Shown one piece after another: positions 25,251 through 34,805 of a DNA stretch of 64,000 nt. Position 1 is the stretch's first letter. The number at the start of each line of letters is the position of its first letter. The stretch spans positions 48,997 through 112,996 of the forward strand of contig CALUCE010000006.1 in the NCBI GenBank assembly GCA_943914475.1, in the 5' to 3' direction. The notes under the pieces were generated by a model that worked only from the letters and a program-made list of their open reading frames with translations, was not told where the DNA came from and searched no databases. The DNA is from an uncultured Anaerococcus sp. (GTDB lineage Bacteria > Bacillota > Clostridia > Tissierellales > Peptoniphilaceae). A program made the position numbers and the translations under genes.

Positions 25251-25879
25251 TTAAACTTCATCTTTAATTTTTCAAAGAAGCCTAGTTTGCCTACAGGTTC
25301 TTCTTTTTCTTTTAAAAGATTATCCAAGATATTATTAAAAGACCCATTTTCATTTACATAGCCCAAATATTTGCTAGCTTGGCCTTCTATATGATCTTTA
25401 GCTAGTCTTGGATCAAAATCTTCCTTGGCCTTATTAATAAAGAAATAGTCTGCATCTATAGGCTCATCCAAATCATTTTGTCCAATAATTTTTATAGATA
25501 TTTTATCATCAACCAAGCTTGGATCAAGTCCATCAAAGATAAGATAGTCATAGGAAACTTCTTCCATAAGTTTTCCTATATCTTCTTTGGTGATTTCATA
25601 TTTACCATTAACAAGAGGACTAATGATAAAGTCTAGCTTATCATTAGACTTGTTAATTATAGTTTTGATATCAGCATAGTCAAGAAAATAATCACACAAG
25701 TCATAGGTAATCATTCCGTCTTTTTTGTAAAAGTCTTCTATATTGGAATTTTCAGACCTTCTTGCTCCTATGATTAAAGTTTTCTTATCTTTTGCTAGTT
25801 TGTTTCCTAAGAGGGAGCTAAATTCTGTTTTTCCTATTTTTTCTCTACCATCTATTAGGTATACACGCATGTTTTTCAC
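25247..25879 (-). CDS. MinD/ParA-like P-loop ATPase, divergent
   Basis: A 210-residue protein starting MRVYLIDGREKIGKTEFSSLL after a GTG-initiated leader. The GREKIGKT loop resembles the deviant Walker A of MinD/ParA (KGGxGKT). YDYLIFDGLD is a Walker B-like strand, and a later strand (ADYFFINKAKED) takes the place of the base-recognition loop. The last 13 residues (GFFEKLKMKFK) form an amphipathic basic helix like the MinD membrane-targeting sequence. It sits directly after PBP2 in the mreBCD operon, where minCD lies in many bacteria. I infer a cell-shape or division role. Confidence 0.5.
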   Translation of the reverse strand: MKNMRVYLIDGREKIGKTEFSSLLGNKLAKDKKTLIIGARRSENSNIEDFYKKDGMITYDLCDYFLDYADIKTIINKSNDKLDFIISPLVNGKYEITKEDIGKLMEEVSYDYLIFDGLDPSLVDDKISIKIIGQNDLDEPIDADYFFINKAKEDFDPRLAKDHIEGQASKYLGYVNENGSFNNILDNLLKEKEEPVGKLGFFEKLKMKFK

Positions 25880-25882
25880 ATC

Positions 25883-28800
25883 CTATTCTCCATCGCCCAC
25901 AAAGCCAGGATTTGCCACCTGGCCTGGTTGAGCTTGATTTCCTGCTGGGGCTTGGTTGTTTTGATTAACTTGGTTATTTTGAATATTTTGATTATTTGGA
26001 TTATTTACATTATTTTGATTATTTATTAAATCTGTATTTGGACTATGGTCTATGGATTCTGCATTAATATCAAAGTATTTTGCAACTACATCCCTCATGA
26101 TAGGGCCAACGTTGTGGGAGTTATAACCTTGGGTCATTACTACACTTATGGCTATCTCCGGATTATCATAAGGTGCAAATCCTATCATCCAAGCATAGGA
26201 ATCATAGTCAACTCCGTCAGCATTTTGACCTTCTACTTCTGCAGTACCTGTCTTAATACCCATTTCTATAGGAAGTTTGTTTAAAACCCCATTGTTTTGA
26301 GCTACAAGCAGAGTTCCGTATTTTATATCTTCAAGGTATTTAGGATCCTTGATAGGAATTTGCTTGGACTCTATTTGGTTTTTAAATAAGACTTCTTCAG
26401 TTTCATGTTTAGTTATCTTATCAATCAAGGTAAACTTGTTTAGGTAGCCGCCATTTGATAGGGTTGCTACAGCCCTATTTAATTGAAGTGGTGTATAAGA
26501 GTTTTGACCTTGACCTATAACTATATTTAGCATATCTGTTATATCCCAAGTTGCTTGGTTTAGATAGGTAAATTTCAAGGTATCAGCAAGACCCGCACGA
26601 TCTCCTTCTGGTATTTTTTCTGCTTCATAGCCCATCTCATCAAGCAGATCTATAAGATCATTTCTTGAAATAGTAGAATTTTCATCAGCTAGTTTTATAA
26701 GACTTGCTGTATCTTCTTCTAGTTGAGATTTGGACTTGGTGGTTCCTTCTTTTATAAATAATTTAAGCTTTTCGTCCAAGTATTTTTTCATCATTACCTT
26801 GATTATTTCAAGTTTCTTATCAACACTTGGTATATTTCCAGAAGATTCGTTAGGTATATTTATCTCTATGCCTGTCTTTTGGTCAAGTCCTAATTGTTTG
26901 GCTGCTGCTCTTATGTCATTAAGCTCAAGTTTTACTCCTAAAGATGTACCATCTCTTGGGTTTTCTCCCAAGGCTAGGGTGTAGAAGTAGTAGTTACATG
27001 AGTTTTTGATAGCATCGTAGAGAGTTTCTTGTCCCCAGGTTTTTCCTTCTTCTGTCCAAAGTAGGTTATTAAATCTTCTATTACCAACTTCTATAAAACC
27101 GTAGTCGGTGTTTAGCTTTTGTGGGTCAAGACCTTTTTCCAAGGCTGCAAGAGATGATACGAGCTTAAAGCTTGATCCTGGCATTACCGCCATTTGACTT
27201 GCTATATTTAGCATAGGTCTTGCTACAAGAGGACCTGAATCATCTGGTACCTGCAAGGATTCCCAGTCACTTGATGAAATTCCTGTTGCAAATAAGTTAG
27301 GGTCATAGTTTGGATATGATGCCATAGCCAAAACTTCTCCAGTTTTTACATCAGAAACCACAACAGCTCCTGAGTTGGCATAAGGTGCTCTCCTGAATGG
27401 ATTTACATCACCATATTCTGAATCATAGGTTTTTCCCTTGCTTACAGATTCTATAACACCCTTCAAGGCTTTTTCCGCTGTTTCTTGCAAGCCTGCATCC
27501 AAGGATAGATAAATATCATCTCCTGGTTGGGATGGACTTCTGGATAAAGTTTTAACCCTGTTACCAGAAGAGTCAACTGTCACTATGGACTTACCGTTGG
27601 TTCCTCTTAGGTTATCTTGGTAGGACTCTTCTATACCAGTCTTTCCTATAATCTCATCATTTAGATAACCCTTATCCTTTATATACTTAGAAATTTCATA
27701 GTCTGTAGCTATAGGTCCCATATAACCTAAAACGTGGCTGGCAAGATTCCTATTTGGATAATATCTTATAGGTATGGTTGCCACTTCTATACCACTCTTA
27801 CTATCTATATTCTCTTCAATTTTTAAAACTGTTGCATCGTCTAAATTATAAACCAAGTTTATAGGTCTAAAACCAAAGTTTCCTTGCCTATTGATTTGGT
27901 TATCTATGGTTAACATACCTATGGCTATATATTTATTTTCTTCTTTAATATCAGAAACTAATTTTATATAGTCTAGAACTTCTTCGGCATTTTTTGTCTT
28001 GTTTAAGATTTTAACTGCTTGTTCCCTATCATTTACCTTATCCTTGTTAGCATAATAGGTGTAGAAGTTTTTCTTGTCTATGTTAAAGGTATAGTCCCAA
28101 TCTTTTGGATCATCTTCGGATATATCTATGGATGGATAAATGTTATTGAGAGTATTGGCATTTTGGGCCAAGTACTTGATATCCTTAGATATAACCAAAT
28201 CTTTTATCAGACCATTTTCATCTGCTATCCTGGTTAATTCTTCAACAGGATCACCTGCTTGAGGGTTTTTAAAGGATAGGTTAACAGAATAAATGTTCTT
28301 ATCTTCGTTGTTTTCTGTGATTACTTCAGTAGTGAAGTTTGCATAAACTCCCTTATTTTCAAGTTCTTCTATCAAAATATCTGCAGGGATAATATAGGAT
28401 CCATCATCTTTTATGGAAGCAGTCTTTAACAATTCTTCCATTGATGATTCTTTTACTATTTGATAAAAATCCTCTGCAGGACTTGTTTTCATATTTATTT
28501 TAGGATAAGCCTTGTGGAGGTTGGCCTTTTTTTGTAAAAGCTCCTCATCTGCACCTATAGCATAGTCTTTAAGGATAATATTTCCTTGAAGATTATTTTC
28601 TGTAAGAATATCATAGGCTATTTTTCTTGCATGGGCATTTTCCAAAATATTTTTTATTACTGACCTATCTTCATTTATCTCTGCCACTACTACATCTATA
28701 GGATCATCTTCCATAGTATAGCCTATAGATTTTAGTCTTTCTTCGGCATTGTCAGTATATTTAAGATTTAACTTTCCATCTTTGGTCCTTGATACCAAGA

Positions 28801-29347
28801 CAGGTACATCTATCCCCCTCTTTTTAAGAGCAAGTAGAACTGTCTTCATGGTTTCATATTCAAGTCCATCATCATCCCTGGTTGACCTTACAAAGTCAGT
28901 GATAAGGTCATTTTTTATTATTTTATCTATAACCTTATCTTCAGGAGTGGTCTTTTCGTTAAAGTAATCATTTTCACTTTTATATTCAAAAGAATTTAAT
29001 CTAATATTAAAGTCATTTTTGTAGTTAACCCCTGCCTCTTCCATTATAGTAACAAGCTTATTGTAAGCATCAAGTCTTTTATCAAGGCTTAAGTTCATAA
29101 GCTGGTCTTTATAGAGTTGGACAGCAAAAGAAGGAATGGTAGTTGCTAGTATATTTCCATTCCTATCTAAAATATTTCCCCTACTTGCTAACTCATCGAC
29201 TTCTTGGACTTTCCTGTTATCAGAAAGGTCCCTATAGTAGTCACCCTTGGTAACCATGAGTGAAAAAAGTCTTATAACAATTATGGTAAATAGTATGCCA
29301 AAAATAACTTGAATAAAAATTAATCTTTGTTCTTTTTGTTTTTTCAT
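25883..29347 (-). CDS. mrdA: Penicillin-binding protein 2 (transpeptidase), oversized
   Basis: Class B PBP that cross-links peptidoglycan during elongation. One N-terminal membrane span (about residues 9-30) is followed by the dimerisation motif SRGNILDRNG. The transpeptidase has SSFK (about 724), SCN (about 785) and KTGTAE (about 1031). At 1,154 residues it is far longer than the usual 600-750: about 350 extra residues lie between the pedestal start and the catalytic domain, and about 120 more between SCN and KTG. The tail is an Asn/Gln-rich low-complexity stretch. Its place after mreBCD supports the PBP2 call. Confidence 0.88.
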   Translation of the reverse strand: MKKQKEQRLIFIQVIFGILFTIIVIRLFSLMVTKGDYYRDLSDNRKVQEVDELASRGNILDRNGNILATTIPSFAVQLYKDQLMNLSLDKRLDAYNKLVTIMEEAGVNYKNDFNIRLNSFEYKSENDYFNEKTTPEDKVIDKIIKNDLITDFVRSTRDDDGLEYETMKTVLLALKKRGIDVPVLVSRTKDGKLNLKYTDNAEERLKSIGYTMEDDPIDVVVAEINEDRSVIKNILENAHARKIAYDILTENNLQGNIILKDYAIGADEELLQKKANLHKAYPKINMKTSPAEDFYQIVKESSMEELLKTASIKDDGSYIIPADILIEELENKGVYANFTTEVITENNEDKNIYSVNLSFKNPQAGDPVEELTRIADENGLIKDLVISKDIKYLAQNANTLNNIYPSIDISEDDPKDWDYTFNIDKKNFYTYYANKDKVNDREQAVKILNKTKNAEEVLDYIKLVSDIKEENKYIAIGMLTIDNQINRQGNFGFRPINLVYNLDDATVLKIEENIDSKSGIEVATIPIRYYPNRNLASHVLGYMGPIATDYEISKYIKDKGYLNDEIIGKTGIEESYQDNLRGTNGKSIVTVDSSGNRVKTLSRSPSQPGDDIYLSLDAGLQETAEKALKGVIESVSKGKTYDSEYGDVNPFRRAPYANSGAVVVSDVKTGEVLAMASYPNYDPNLFATGISSSDWESLQVPDDSGPLVARPMLNIASQMAVMPGSSFKLVSSLAALEKGLDPQKLNTDYGFIEVGNRRFNNLLWTEEGKTWGQETLYDAIKNSCNYYFYTLALGENPRDGTSLGVKLELNDIRAAAKQLGLDQKTGIEINIPNESSGNIPSVDKKLEIIKVMMKKYLDEKLKLFIKEGTTKSKSQLEEDTASLIKLADENSTISRNDLIDLLDEMGYEAEKIPEGDRAGLADTLKFTYLNQATWDITDMLNIVIGQGQNSYTPLQLNRAVATLSNGGYLNKFTLIDKITKHETEEVLFKNQIESKQIPIKDPKYLEDIKYGTLLVAQNNGVLNKLPIEMGIKTGTAEVEGQNADGVDYDSYAWMIGFAPYDNPEIAISVVMTQGYNSHNVGPIMRDVVAKYFDINAESIDHSPNTDLINNQNNVNNPNNQNIQNNQVNQNNQAPAGNQAQPGQVANPGFVGDGE

Positions 29348-29356
29348 AACTTATCC

Positions 29357-29848
29357 CTAAATTCTATATGTTGGTATATACATAATTTTTCTTATAATTT
29401 TATAGTAGATAAGATAAAAAACCATGTTAAGTATGGCCTCTGAAAATAGAGGTGTAAATAGATAGTTTTTTATGACTGTAGAATCTCCATTAAAAATAAA
29501 ACTAATAAGAGATACCGCTATAAAATTAACAAGGGTAAAAATAAAGGTTAAAATCAAACCAGAGTTTCTGTCGTTAGAAGATCTAAGTCTATCAGATCCA
29601 ACAAAGTGTCCTATCAAATAATATGAAAGGGCCCTAACTCCTATAATCTTAGAAAACATAATGTCTTCCAAAAGTCCAAATATCAAACCTGTCCTACCAG
29701 CTACTCCTCCTCCCAAAATTTGGGAAAGTCCTATAACTAGGGGCAAGATAAGGTTGATATTAGCTCCAAATACATCAATTTTTGAAAAAATTGTGGTTTG
29801 TAAGATGAAAGTTACTAGTAACAAAAAGAAAGTCTTAAATCTATTCAT
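29357..29848 (-). CDS. mreD: Rod shape-determining protein MreD
   Basis: A 163-residue integral membrane protein with about five hydrophobic spans, beginning MNRFKTFFLLLVTFILQTTI, and a mid-protein GLIFGLLEDIMFSKIIG motif typical of MreD. It belongs to the elongasome with MreB, MreC and PBP2. Overlaps the mreC stop by 8 bases. Confidence 0.88.
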   Translation of the reverse strand: MNRFKTFFLLLVTFILQTTIFSKIDVFGANINLILPLVIGLSQILGGGVAGRTGLIFGLLEDIMFSKIIGVRALSYYLIGHFVGSDRLRSSNDRNSGLILTFIFTLVNFIAVSLISFIFNGDSTVIKNYLFTPLFSEAILNMVFYLIYYKIIRKIMYIPTYRI

Positions 29849-30689
29849 CTTCTCCCCCTTCTTCTTGTAAAACTAAAACCCTATATAAGTGTGTAAAGTC
29901 TACCGGTGAATTTACAGTGATATTCTTTCTTAAAGAATCTTGGCTCATATTGATATTGCCCACAGTTCCTATATATAGTCCTTGTGGATAAACCCCACCA
30001 AGACCACTGGTAAGGAGAACGTCTCCTTGGTCTACTATGGAATCTATATCTAGCATATAACCATTTATAACTTTGTTTTTAAAGTAATCTATTACTCCGT
30101 AGTCACCTGAATTAGAATTTACAAAGGCCACATCATTAGTTGATGCTTTTATAGTTTCAACCTTTGCTGTTGTCTTGTTTACATCTATGACCTTCCCAAC
30201 TACAGCTGTATAGTAGTCAGTATCTCCAATAGCTTGGAGGATAACATCATTTACCTTGATTCCATCATCAGACCCCTTATTTATATGGAAGGATTCGTGC
30301 ATGGAATTTACATCTGTATTTACAACATTGGCCTTTATATACTTATTTTTAGAATTGTTTATAGCTTGATTTTCTGCCTTTAAAAAGTCTTCCCTATTTA
30401 TTGTTGTCTTAAGCTTAGCATTATCTTGCATCAAGGCTTGGTTTTCTGCTTGCAATCTTTCAACTTCCTTACGAGTTTGCTTGGAACCTACTGTCATTTC
30501 TATTTGTTCCATAAGGGTTGAAGAAATTGAATAGGTAAGATCGTTTATAGGTTTAAATATAGTATTGGTAATATTTGAACCTGCCTTAACCAGACCTTGG
30601 AGCTGACTAGATAGAATTATAACAATAATTAGGACTATAGATGTGACAACTATATTTGTATTGTTTTTCTTTTTTCTTCTATATGCCAT
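29841..30689 (-). CDS. mreC: Rod shape-determining protein MreC
   Basis: A 282-residue bitopic protein: one N-terminal span (about residues 12-30), a coiled coil (about 65-100, TRKEVERLQAENQALMQDNAKL), then the beta-rich MreC domain with GSDDGIKVNDVIL and LLTSGLGGVYPQGL. It links cytoplasmic MreB to the external wall enzymes. Lies 6 bases after mreB. Confidence 0.92.
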   Translation of the reverse strand: MAYRRKKKNNTNIVVTSIVLIIVIILSSQLQGLVKAGSNITNTIFKPINDLTYSISSTLMEQIEMTVGSKQTRKEVERLQAENQALMQDNAKLKTTINREDFLKAENQAINNSKNKYIKANVVNTDVNSMHESFHINKGSDDGIKVNDVILQAIGDTDYYTAVVGKVIDVNKTTAKVETIKASTNDVAFVNSNSGDYGVIDYFKNKVINGYMLDIDSIVDQGDVLLTSGLGGVYPQGLYIGTVGNINMSQDSLRKNITVNSPVDFTHLYRVLVLQEEGGEDE

Positions 30690-30695
30690 AAAAAC

Positions 30696-31706
30696 CTACT
30701 TGTGATATTTCAAAAACCTATCAGGGTTTTCAAGGATCATCCCTGCTCCCTTGATAGCATCCATGGATGAATCTTCAGATATAAAGGACTTCAAAGAAGT
30801 TTTCTTTTCTATGTATTCCTTTAAACCATCAAGCTTACTCATACCACCTGTAAGAACAAAGCCGTCATTTTTGATATCTGCAGAAAGTTCTGGTGGTATC
30901 TTTTCTAGTACCATATAAATCATTTCTACTATTTCATCAGCAAAAGGAAGGATACATGAAACAAGTTCAGAAGATTTTACTTCGACTCTTTCTGGTTTTG
31001 CACTTGAAAGGTCTCGTCCTTCAACCTTCATTGTCTTGTCCCCATCTTTAATCCTTAGACTCATTAGGTTTATTTTTACCTTTTCTGATGTAATCTTTCC
31101 AATTTCAAGATTTTTTCTTTCCTTGAAAAACTCTATTATATTTTCGTCTATATAATCTCCAGCATGGTTTTTGCTTTTTGAGGCTACTATGCCGTTTAAG
31201 GATATAAGAGCAACTTCTGTAGTTCCTGCCCCTATATTTATAGTAAGTATGCCTCTTGGATTTTCTGGGCTAAGCCCCATCCCGTAATTTGCTGCCAAGG
31301 TCTGGTCAACAAGGATAATATCCCTACATCCTGCATGGAGGGCTGCATCTTCAACTGCCCTGGCTTGGATATCTGTTATACCTGAAGGCACACAAATAAC
31401 TACCTTGGGTTGTAGGACAGAAAACCCTGGATTTATTTTCTTAAAGAAATAGTTAAGCATAGCCTCTGTTAGGTTAAAATCAGAAACAACCCCACTTTTT
31501 AGAGGTTTTACCACGATTATTTCATCTGGTGTTTTTCCAATCATATCCTTGGCTTCTGCTCCAACTGCAAGAACGTCAGTACCTGTCTGATTTAAAACAA
31601 GAACTGATGGTTCATTAATAAGTATTCCTTGACCTTTTTTATAGACTTTAATATTTGCAGTACCTAAGTCTATAGCTAAGTCGGCTGCAACTAATCTAAA
31701 TGCCAT
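30696..31706 (-). CDS. mreB: Actin-like rod shape protein MreB
   Basis: Cytoskeletal ATPase that guides wall elongation. The actin-fold phosphate loops are visible: AIDLGTANIKVY near the N-terminus, LTINIGAGTTEVALISL in the middle and LTGGMSKLDGL near the C-terminus. At 336 residues it is typical. MreB is notable because close coccoid relatives often lack it, which suggests the host is not a simple sphere, or keeps MreB for another use. Confidence 0.95.
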   Translation of the reverse strand: MAFRLVAADLAIDLGTANIKVYKKGQGILINEPSVLVLNQTGTDVLAVGAEAKDMIGKTPDEIIVVKPLKSGVVSDFNLTEAMLNYFFKKINPGFSVLQPKVVICVPSGITDIQARAVEDAALHAGCRDIILVDQTLAANYGMGLSPENPRGILTINIGAGTTEVALISLNGIVASKSKNHAGDYIDENIIEFFKERKNLEIGKITSEKVKINLMSLRIKDGDKTMKVEGRDLSSAKPERVEVKSSELVSCILPFADEIVEMIYMVLEKIPPELSADIKNDGFVLTGGMSKLDGLKEYIEKKTSLKSFISEDSSMDAIKGAGMILENPDRFLKYHK

Positions 31707-31716
31707 CTAAAACTCC

Positions 31717-32397
31717 CTATATCTCGTCTTCTCTTCTAAAACTATAATAAGAATTGCGACCAATAATCACATGGTCCAAAACTTTTATATCTAAAATTAG
31801 GCCTGCTTCCACAAGCCTTCTGGTAATAAGTAAATCTTCTCTAGAAGGTTTACATGATCCACTAGGATGATTATGGACCAAGGCGACTGCCTTGGCAGAT
31901 CTTTTAACCGCCGGGGTAAAAACTTCCCTGGGGTTTACTATTGAAGAGTTCAAATCTCCTGTGGATATGTGCTCTATTGCTATTATATCATTTTTGGTGT
32001 TTAACATTATAGAATAAAAGTGTTCTTTTGTGGAATCTATAAAGTAATTTTTCATAAGCTCGTATATATCCTCGCACGACCTTATCTTATCAAGTTTTCT
32101 ATTTATTATTTTTTGATTAACTCTTTTCCCAAAGTTAAGGGCAGCGACAATAGTCGCAGCCTTAGCACTTTTTATTCCATCTATCTTAGACAATTCTTCT
32201 ACCTTAATGGTAGATAATTCCTCATATGAAAAAGTATCCAAAACTTCACTTGCAAGTTCAATGGCATTTTTCTTTTTGTTTCCACTTCCAATTAGGATAG
32301 CTAGAAGCTCGGCATCACTTAGGCTAGCCTCGCCAGCTTTAATAAGTTTCTCCCTTGGTCTATCATCTAAATCATAATCGTGAATTGTCCTTTTCAT
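31717..32397 (-). CDS. radC: RadC family JAB-domain protein
   Basis: A 226-residue protein with an N-terminal helix-hairpin-helix part (ELSKIDGIKSAKAA) and a JAB metalloprotease-like domain whose metal site is HNHPSGSCKPSRED. Once thought to act in DNA repair, its role is uncertain. Being next to mreB is a common arrangement. Confidence 0.92.
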   Translation of the reverse strand: MKRTIHDYDLDDRPREKLIKAGEASLSDAELLAILIGSGNKKKNAIELASEVLDTFSYEELSTIKVEELSKIDGIKSAKAATIVAALNFGKRVNQKIINRKLDKIRSCEDIYELMKNYFIDSTKEHFYSIMLNTKNDIIAIEHISTGDLNSSIVNPREVFTPAVKRSAKAVALVHNHPSGSCKPSREDLLITRRLVEAGLILDIKVLDHVIIGRNSYYSFRREDEI

Positions 32398-32415
32398 TTT
32401 TTACTCCAAAAATTT

Positions 32416-32931
32416 TTATCTAGTTTTAAAATTTAACTTCTTTAAATGATTAATAATATAATTTGAACTTAGGCCTACAAAAAATCCTGTAAATACCCCT
32501 ATCAAAACTAGGGCAGGGAAGTAATATATCATCTTTATATTATTCATAAAAATAGTAGCCACTATAATTTGTCCTAGGTTATGGAAGAAGGCCCCTATTT
32601 CACTTACTCCTATCAAAGAGAGTTTGTCTTTGCCATGTTTTAAAGAAAGGTACATGGAAATGGTTGACAAGACTGCTCCCATCAAAGAATAGAAAAAGGC
32701 CATGACAGAACCTGTGATAAGGACTAATAAAAAAGATTTCAAAACACTAACTGTTAAGGATGATTTGAAATCGTAAAAGTATATGGTAACTAAGATTATA
32801 ATATTTGCAAGCCCCAGCTTGGCCCCGGGAATTGGTACCGGTAAGGGTATCATCATCTCAATTACAGAAAGAGCTAGGGCCAAGGCCACCAAAAGGGCCA
32901 AGTTCACTATATTTCTTATAGAATTCTTCAT
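32416..32931 (-). CDS. Gx transporter / heptaprenyl diphosphate synthase component I-like membrane protein
   Basis: A 171-residue membrane protein with about five spans. The stretch VALALALSVIEMMIP, followed by PVPIPGAKLGLANI, is characteristic of PF07456-type proteins. Name and function are debated: an ECF-like substrate component or a HepI subunit. It overlaps the NusG-II gene by 4 bases, the pair that commonly follows rnf operons. Confidence 0.8.
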   Translation of the reverse strand: MKNSIRNIVNLALLVALALALSVIEMMIPLPVPIPGAKLGLANIIILVTIYFYDFKSSLTVSVLKSFLLVLITGSVMAFFYSLMGAVLSTISMYLSLKHGKDKLSLIGVSEIGAFFHNLGQIIVATIFMNNIKMIYYFPALVLIGVFTGFFVGLSSNYIINHLKKLNFKTR

Positions 32932-33305
32932 TGTACCACCTGATCTATTTCTTGTTCTTTGTTAGAATCAACTTCTAAGTAAAGTCTATGAGGAAGACAA
33001 ACTATGGTTTGCCCCTTTTCACTTATAGGCGGCATTCTTGTACAAATCAAATCCAAACAATTGGCATAGATCATTCTTGCCTTCTTGTTCTTAATTTCTA
33101 TTGTATTTAGACCTCCATTTTGACTCTCAACATCTATAGTACGATCTTTGGAAAGATCATACCTACCGTATTCTTTTCCATCTAACTCTATTACTAAATA
33201 TTCTCCACCAGCTTGGCTAGTTATTGACTTTGTTAAGAAAACTAGAGCCAAAGATGTGAAGAATAGTGCAATAATAATTACTATATCCATCTTCTTAATT
33301 TTCAT
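32928..33305 (-). CDS. NusG domain II-containing membrane-anchored protein
   Basis: A 125-residue protein with one N-terminal span (about 8-28) and an external NusG-II domain. Two cysteines are placed as in the family: NCLDLICT and VCLPHRL. It has nothing to do with transcription. It is typically paired with the Gx/HepI gene near Rnf or electron-transfer genes. It has its own promoter downstream of the rnf terminator. Confidence 0.85.
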   Translation of the reverse strand: MKIKKMDIVIIIALFFTSLALVFLTKSITSQAGGEYLVIELDGKEYGRYDLSKDRTIDVESQNGGLNTIEIKNKKARMIYANCLDLICTRMPPISEKGQTIVCLPHRLYLEVDSNKEQEIDQVVQ

Positions 33306-33322
33306 ATTTTACCTCTTTAAAA

Positions 33323-33351
33323 AGTTTATCATTAGAGTCATTACATGTCAA
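33323..33351 (-). promoter_or_regulatory. Promoter for the NusG-II to mreBCD-PBP2 unit
   Basis: Perfect -35 TTGACA (33346-33351 complement), 17-base spacer, -10 TAAACT (33323-33328 complement), 18 bases before the NusG-II ATG. Since later genes are close-packed, it may drive all nine genes through the RNase. Confidence 0.7.
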
Positions 33352-33366
33352 TTAAGAAAGATGGGC

Positions 33367-33398
33367 AAAAAAAGACCAGCCTATAAAAGGCCAGCCTT
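33367..33398 (-). terminator. Terminator of the rnf operon
   Basis: On the minus strand AAGGCTGGCC pairs (with three G-T pairs) with GGCTGGTCTT, followed by T5, right after the rnfB stop. Confidence 0.7.
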
Positions 33399-33405
33399 AT
33401 ATTTC

Positions 33406-34206
33406 TTATTCATAAACGTCTATACATTTCATTGGACATTTTTCTGCAGCTTGTTTTAGAAGTTCAAGATCCAAGTCATCTGATATAGTTTCTTTTGATA
33501 AGAACTTATCCATAGTAAATCCTTCAGGATAGGTCTTAGCACAGATTGTACAACCTATACAACCTACCTTACAGTTACTTCTTACGTCTTTACCCTTATC
33601 ATGGGATGAACATTTTACTATAGATCTTTGTGAGTAAGGAACCATAGATATAATTTCTTTAGGGCAAGTTTTAAAGCAAGCTTCACAACCTACACATTTT
33701 TCCCTATCTACTAGTGCCACTCCATCTACCATATGTATAGCATAAAATTGACATGCCTTTACGCAAGATCCACATCCTAAACATCCATAGTTACAAGCTT
33801 TTTTACCACCAAACATGGATATTTGTGCCCTACAGTCTTCAAGTCCTGCATAGTCATAAAGATCTTTGGCATTTTCGCATGTACCGTTACATTTAACAAC
33901 TGCTATCATTTTTTCACTAGATCCTACAGCATCAACTCCCATAGCCTTGGCTACAGCTTCTGTTGTAGAAGGTCCACCGATAACGCAGGCAGAAACTGCT
34001 GCTTCACCATTTCTGATAGCTTTTGCACAACCAGCACATCCTGGGTAACCACAGGCACCACAGTTTGCTCCTGGTAGAGCATTTAGTACAGCTTCTTCTG
34101 TATCGTCAATTTTAACTTCAAACTTTGTAGCGATTTGTCCAAGCATTATAGCAAATAATAAACCCATTACTGCTAGTACTGCTACTGGAATAAGTACATT
34201 AGTCAT
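33406..34206 (-). CDS. rnfB: Rnf complex subunit RnfB
   Basis: Iron-sulfur subunit that accepts electrons from ferredoxin. One N-terminal span is followed by the CGACGYPGCAGCA cluster motif and several ferredoxin-type sets (CLGCGSC, CVGCEACFKTCP, CIGCTIC). At 266 residues it is in range. It is the last gene of rnfCDGEAB. Confidence 0.95.
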   Translation of the reverse strand: MTNVLIPVAVLAVMGLLFAIMLGQIATKFEVKIDDTEEAVLNALPGANCGACGYPGCAGCAKAIRNGEAAVSACVIGGPSTTEAVAKAMGVDAVGSSEKMIAVVKCNGTCENAKDLYDYAGLEDCRAQISMFGGKKACNYGCLGCGSCVKACQFYAIHMVDGVALVDREKCVGCEACFKTCPKEIISMVPYSQRSIVKCSSHDKGKDVRSNCKVGCIGCTICAKTYPEGFTMDKFLSKETISDDLDLELLKQAAEKCPMKCIDVYE

Positions 34207-34221
34207 AATATTCTCTCCCCT

Positions 34222-34797
34222 CTATAATCCTGCAAAGCCCATAAAGCCGATTGACATGATTCCTAAGATGATTAGTGACAAAGGAGCTCCTTCAAATGCT
34301 TTTGGAACATCGTTTGTTACCATCTTTTCTCTTATAGAAGCAAGTATTACTATGGCTATGTAGAAACCTATTGATGCACCAAGACCGTTTACTATAGTTT
34401 CTAGTAAAGTATATGATTCTTGGATGTTTTTAATAGCTACTCCCAAAACAACACAGTTGGTTGTGATAAGTGGAAGGAAAACACCAAGTCCTTCATATAG
34501 GTTTGGCATGGATTTTTTCATCATCATTTCTATTGATTGTACTAAGGTTGCTATTACTAAAATAAATACAACTGTTTGTAAATACTCTATATTTAACGGT
34601 ACTAGGATATATGTTTGTACTATCCATGTAATGATAGAACTTAAAGTTATTACAAACAATACAGCATATCCCATACCCTTTGCTGTCTCAACTTTGCTTG
34701 TTACACCTAGTGTAGGACAAATTCCCAAGAATTGACCCAAAACATAGTTGTTAACAAAGATGGAGGCAATTGCGATTGAAAATAAATTACTTAACAT
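34222..34797 (-). CDS. rnfA: Rnf complex subunit RnfA
   Basis: A 191-residue membrane protein with six spans. The start FVNNYVLGQFLGICPTLGVT is the RnfA/NqrE signature including the half-channel cysteine. Sits between rnfE and rnfB. Confidence 0.95.
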   Translation of the reverse strand: MLSNLFSIAIASIFVNNYVLGQFLGICPTLGVTSKVETAKGMGYAVLFVITLSSIITWIVQTYILVPLNIEYLQTVVFILVIATLVQSIEMMMKKSMPNLYEGLGVFLPLITTNCVVLGVAIKNIQESYTLLETIVNGLGASIGFYIAIVILASIREKMVTNDVPKAFEGAPLSLIILGIMSIGFMGFAGL

Positions 34798-34805
34798 AGT
34801 TCCTC

